A stretch of 13,423 nucleotides of DNA from Ochromonadaceae sp. CCMP2298 (Eukaryota > Sar > Synurophyceae > Ochromonadales > Ochromonadaceae): the NCBI GenBank assembly GCA_026770595.1, contig MU634305.1:1-13423 (forward strand), in the 5' to 3' direction. Of this stretch, positions 11,361-13,423 are shown one piece after another (position 1 is the stretch's first letter; the number at the start of each line of letters is the position of its first letter). The position numbers were made by a program, and so were the translations under genes. The notes under the pieces were generated by a model that saw nothing but the letters and a program-made list of their open reading frames with translations, ran no database searches and was not told the DNA's origin.

Positions 11361-13423
11361 CGCATCCAGCATCGCCATGAACACCCCCCTGGTCTGATGC
11401 CACTCCCCGGCCACCCCCGCATCCGCACAGGGCGCCGCCTTGTCCCCTATCTGCACCACCACGTGCATCACCTCAGCCCTCGTGCGTTCAGATATAAGCG
11501 CCTGTCGCAGTTTCGCACGCTCCATCTGCGTCAATAAGACGGACTGGATGCACTGGCGCAGGTTGGACGTTAAGATGCTAGCAAAGGGGGCCACCTGGCC
11601 CGGGGGGGTGAGGCGCAGTTGCTCTAGGTGGAACTGGAAGCTGTACTGCAGGAACTCGATTATAGTCCTCAGCAGCCGCTGCTCCACACCCAGCGCATCG
11701 CCACCTGCGGCCCCATTCCCACCACCAGTACCCCCACCCGCCCCAGCGCCCTCCGCAGGCGGGGATAGCAGAGTTTTGGCCAGGATGACAGGCAGCAGTG
11801 CCCATCTGTGCGGGGGCAGCAGCAGCTTGAACGAGCGGGTCATAAGCTTGCGGCCGATGGTGGTCTGCAGAATGGCCCCCACCTGTGCCCCGTCCAGAGT
11901 AAACTCCTCATCCATACCCATACCCGCACCCGCACCCATACCCATACCCGCACCCCCCATACCCATACCCGCACCCCCCACACCCATACCGTTGGTTGTG
12001 CGGATGCCGATGGACTGCGACAGCAACGCGATAGCTGAGTCTATCTCCCTCGCGATCTCCTGGTACGCTGTGGGGTTCGAGGCCACCAGGGGCGAGGAGA
12101 GGAGGTGCTGCAGCTCCTGCACCGTATACAGCGCCTCGTAACCCCGCTGCACCGCCGAGCGCATCGTCCACAGTCTTGAGGAAAAAGGGGCCTTCTCCTC
12201 CCCCACACCCACACCCTCCACTGCACCTTCAGTCCCCTCCTCGATTTCGGGTTCCTCGTCACGGGGCATGGCGAGCTGCTCTCTGGGCCTCCAGATGTCC
12301 GTCCTCACCTGGGGGGTAGGGAGGAGGGTTTAGGATAAGGGGTAAGGGTAATGGGTTAGGATAATAAATGTTATTAGGGTTACGATTGGGGTAGGTGTAG
12401 GAGTAGGGTTAGTGTTACCTGGTGTCCCAGCACCCTCTCGCGGGACTCCCACTGCCTGGAGCGGTCGTGGAAGGACTTGCGCGTAACATCCATCTGCAGC
12501 CTGAGCCTCTCCTTGGTCTCCTTCCACACAGGCAGGGGCACGTAGATACTAGTAGTAGTATAATAGTGTATAGTATGTATAACAGTAGTATGGGTTAATA
12601 AGGGTTTAATACACATCGTATACCATAGGGGGGTTTAATAAACATGTACGGTATACCATAGGGAGGTTTAATACACATGACCGTATACCATAGGGGTTTT
12701 TAATACCTGCTGGGCATGGGTGATTGCTGGGCTAGGGCTGCCTCTCTCGCTATGGAGTTTTTCTTGATACTGAGCTGTGGGGGTTTAATGTATAGAATGA
12801 AAGGGTTTAATAGGTGTAGGTATATAGGATGGGAGGGTTTAATAGGTGTCAGATAGAGTTGGAGGTTTAAATAGGGTTTAAATAGGGTTTTAATAGGGGT
12901 TTAATAGGTACCTGCAGGAAGTAGAAGTCCTCTGCGAAGGGGTCGGTGGACTCCATAGGCTGCAAAACCTTGTTCACGATATACCTGGGGGTGGGTTTAA
13001 TACATATTATAGTATACAAGAAGAGGGTTTAATACGTATGGAGGGGAGGGTTTAATACATATTTTATGTAGGGGAGGGTTTTAGGGTGCGTGGGTGGATG
13101 GGGTAAGAGCACGTAACGTACACGAGCACAGAGCACAGAGCAAAGAGTGCAAAGTAACACAGTACGTACACAAATACTCACCTAACGTCGGAGGGAGACA
13201 TGTACTTCCCCTTGGGCAGGTCCTTACGCGGAGGCTTGGCCCCCTGGGACTGCGTACTGCTGAAGCCCCTCTCGCTGTTGAAAAGTAACGGCCGCTGCGC
13301 AGAAAAGGTCCCCTGGGAACCCGCGAAATTTGTCCCGGGAGTGGGACCTTGCATGGGCGTGTTGAGTACGTACTGTCCCATGTTGGGGTGGGGGGGCATT
13401 GGGGGCTGTGGGGGGGGCATGTT
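11358..13423 (-). CDS. PAT1: PAT1-type mRNA decapping/decay factor, 5'-truncated by window edge
   Basis: PAT1 links deadenylation to decapping by bridging the Lsm1-7 ring, the Dhh1/DDX6 helicase and Dcp1/2 in cytoplasmic P-bodies. Five exons are visible: 13182-13423 (open at the edge), 12912-12984, 12707-12774, 12419-12548 and 11358-12308. They join in frame to 487 residues plus stop. The upstream exon is Pro/Gln/Asn-rich, as in the PAT1 disordered region. GKYMSPSDVR joined to YIVNKVLQPMESTDPFAEDFYFLQ matches the PAT1 segment in which 'M-x-x-x-(E/D)-(I/V) ... DPY-DDYY' is conserved. The last exon holds the start of the alpha-helical C-terminal domain (VLGHQ-VRTDIWRPREQL) and IGRKLMTRSFKLLLPPHRWALLPVILA. 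A Met-Gly-Ala repeat and a Gly/Ala-rich loop interrupt that domain. The N-terminal DDX6-binding region is not in the window. Short exons 3 and 4 are the least certain part of the model. Confidence 0.85.
11917..11990 (-). repeat. CCCATA/CCCGCA repeat coding Gly-Met/Gly-Ala in PAT1
   Basis: Hexamer variants CCCATA, CCCGCA and CCCCCC on the plus strand encode Gly-Met, Gly-Ala and Gly-Gly dipeptides inside the C-terminal exon of PAT1. They form a flexible loop between two helical segments. A second Gly-rich loop is encoded near 11705-11760. Confidence 0.85.
12309..12418 (-). repeat. PAT1 intron with CCTAACCC-like repeats
   Basis: This 110-nt GT-AG intron (sense GTAACA...CCCCAG) is rich in sense CCTAAACCC, CCTAACCC and CCCTAATA words. 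These are degenerate and not a continuous telomeric array. Confidence 0.75.
12549..12706 (-). repeat. PAT1 intron: about 35-bp tandem repeats ending in TTAAACCYC
   Basis: This 158-nt GT-AG intron (sense GTATTA...ACTAG) contains three clear copies of an about 35-bp unit with plus-strand core GTATACCATAGG followed by a GGTTTAATA-like element. In all it has five TTAAACC-like words or variants in sense orientation. Confidence 0.8.
12775..12911 (-). repeat. PAT1 intron: seven TTAAACCC-like words
   Basis: This 137-nt GT-AG intron (sense GTACCT...CCACAG) contains about seven sense-strand TTAAACCC or TTAAAACCC words. The last, TTAAACCCCCACAG, runs directly into the acceptor. Confidence 0.82.
12985..13181 (-). 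repeat. PAT1 intron: TATTAAACCC repeats at the 3' end
   Basis: This 197-nt GT-AG intron (sense GTGAGT...CCCCAG) contains three sense ATGTATTAAACCC or ACGTATTAAACCC words and one CCCTAAAACCC. The last word, TATTAAACCCACCCCCAG, forms the acceptor region. The donor-proximal half has GTGTTACTTTGC/CTCTGTGC-type repeats. Confidence 0.82.

Noticed and set aside
11440-12141. Plus-strand open frame opposite the last PAT1 exon
   Set aside because: The minus strand contains recognisable PAT1 sequence. The plus product is low-complexity Pro/Ala/Ile.
12309-12418. Interstitial telomere-like array (TTTAGGG/TTAGGG words)
   Set aside because: The words are degenerate, unevenly spaced and confined to a normal GT-AG intron.

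Overview
The window reads as nuclear DNA of a flagellated, probably photosynthetic protist. Coding exons are GC-rich. They are interrupted by 13 short GT-AG introns (74-243 nt) made largely of simple or minisatellite repeats. I found seven protein-coding genes, two of them cut by the window edges, and no tRNA, rRNA, CRISPR array, transposon or phage feature. The organism is inferred. Gene 2 resembles triose-phosphate/phosphate translocators that I associate with diatoms and related algae with complex red-type plastids. Gene 5 is a radial-spoke protein, which implies a motile 9+2 flagellum. A stramenopile alga is my best guess, but this is not proven.

Layout, left to right: (1) 1-1787, minus, 3'-truncated: CCA-adding tRNA nucleotidyltransferase with a likely organellar presequence. 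(2) 2289-3386, plus, 2 exons: triose-phosphate/phosphate translocator, divergent from gene 1 across a 501-bp shared upstream region. (3) 4098-5324, plus, 3 exons: DGAT2-type acyltransferase. (4) 5857-8074, minus, 4 exons: uncharacterised coiled-coil protein with a Tudor-like segment and a Ser/Ala-repeat tail, convergent with gene 3. (5) 8412-9553, plus, 3 exons: radial spoke head protein 9, head-to-head with gene 4 across 337 bp. (6) 9931-10823, plus, 2 exons: conserved membrane-associated protein of unknown function. (7) 11358-13423, minus, 5 exons seen, 5'-truncated: PAT1 mRNA-decay factor, convergent with gene 6 across a 15-bp minisatellite.

The genes do not form a pathway. They are a mixed housekeeping set: tRNA maturation, plastid carbon export, storage-lipid synthesis, flagellar motility and mRNA turnover. 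Each appears to have its own promoter.

The unusual material is mostly outside the exons. In six or more introns a sense-strand motif resembling a branch point plus pyrimidine tract (TTAAACCC-like) is repeated many times. Six of the 13 introns are a multiple of three in length, and four of those have no in-frame stop. Three inverted repeats lie end to end in the 3' region between genes 3 and 4. A strong G-quadruplex motif begins at the stop codon of gene 4. The PAT1 stop codon lies inside the last unit of a minisatellite.
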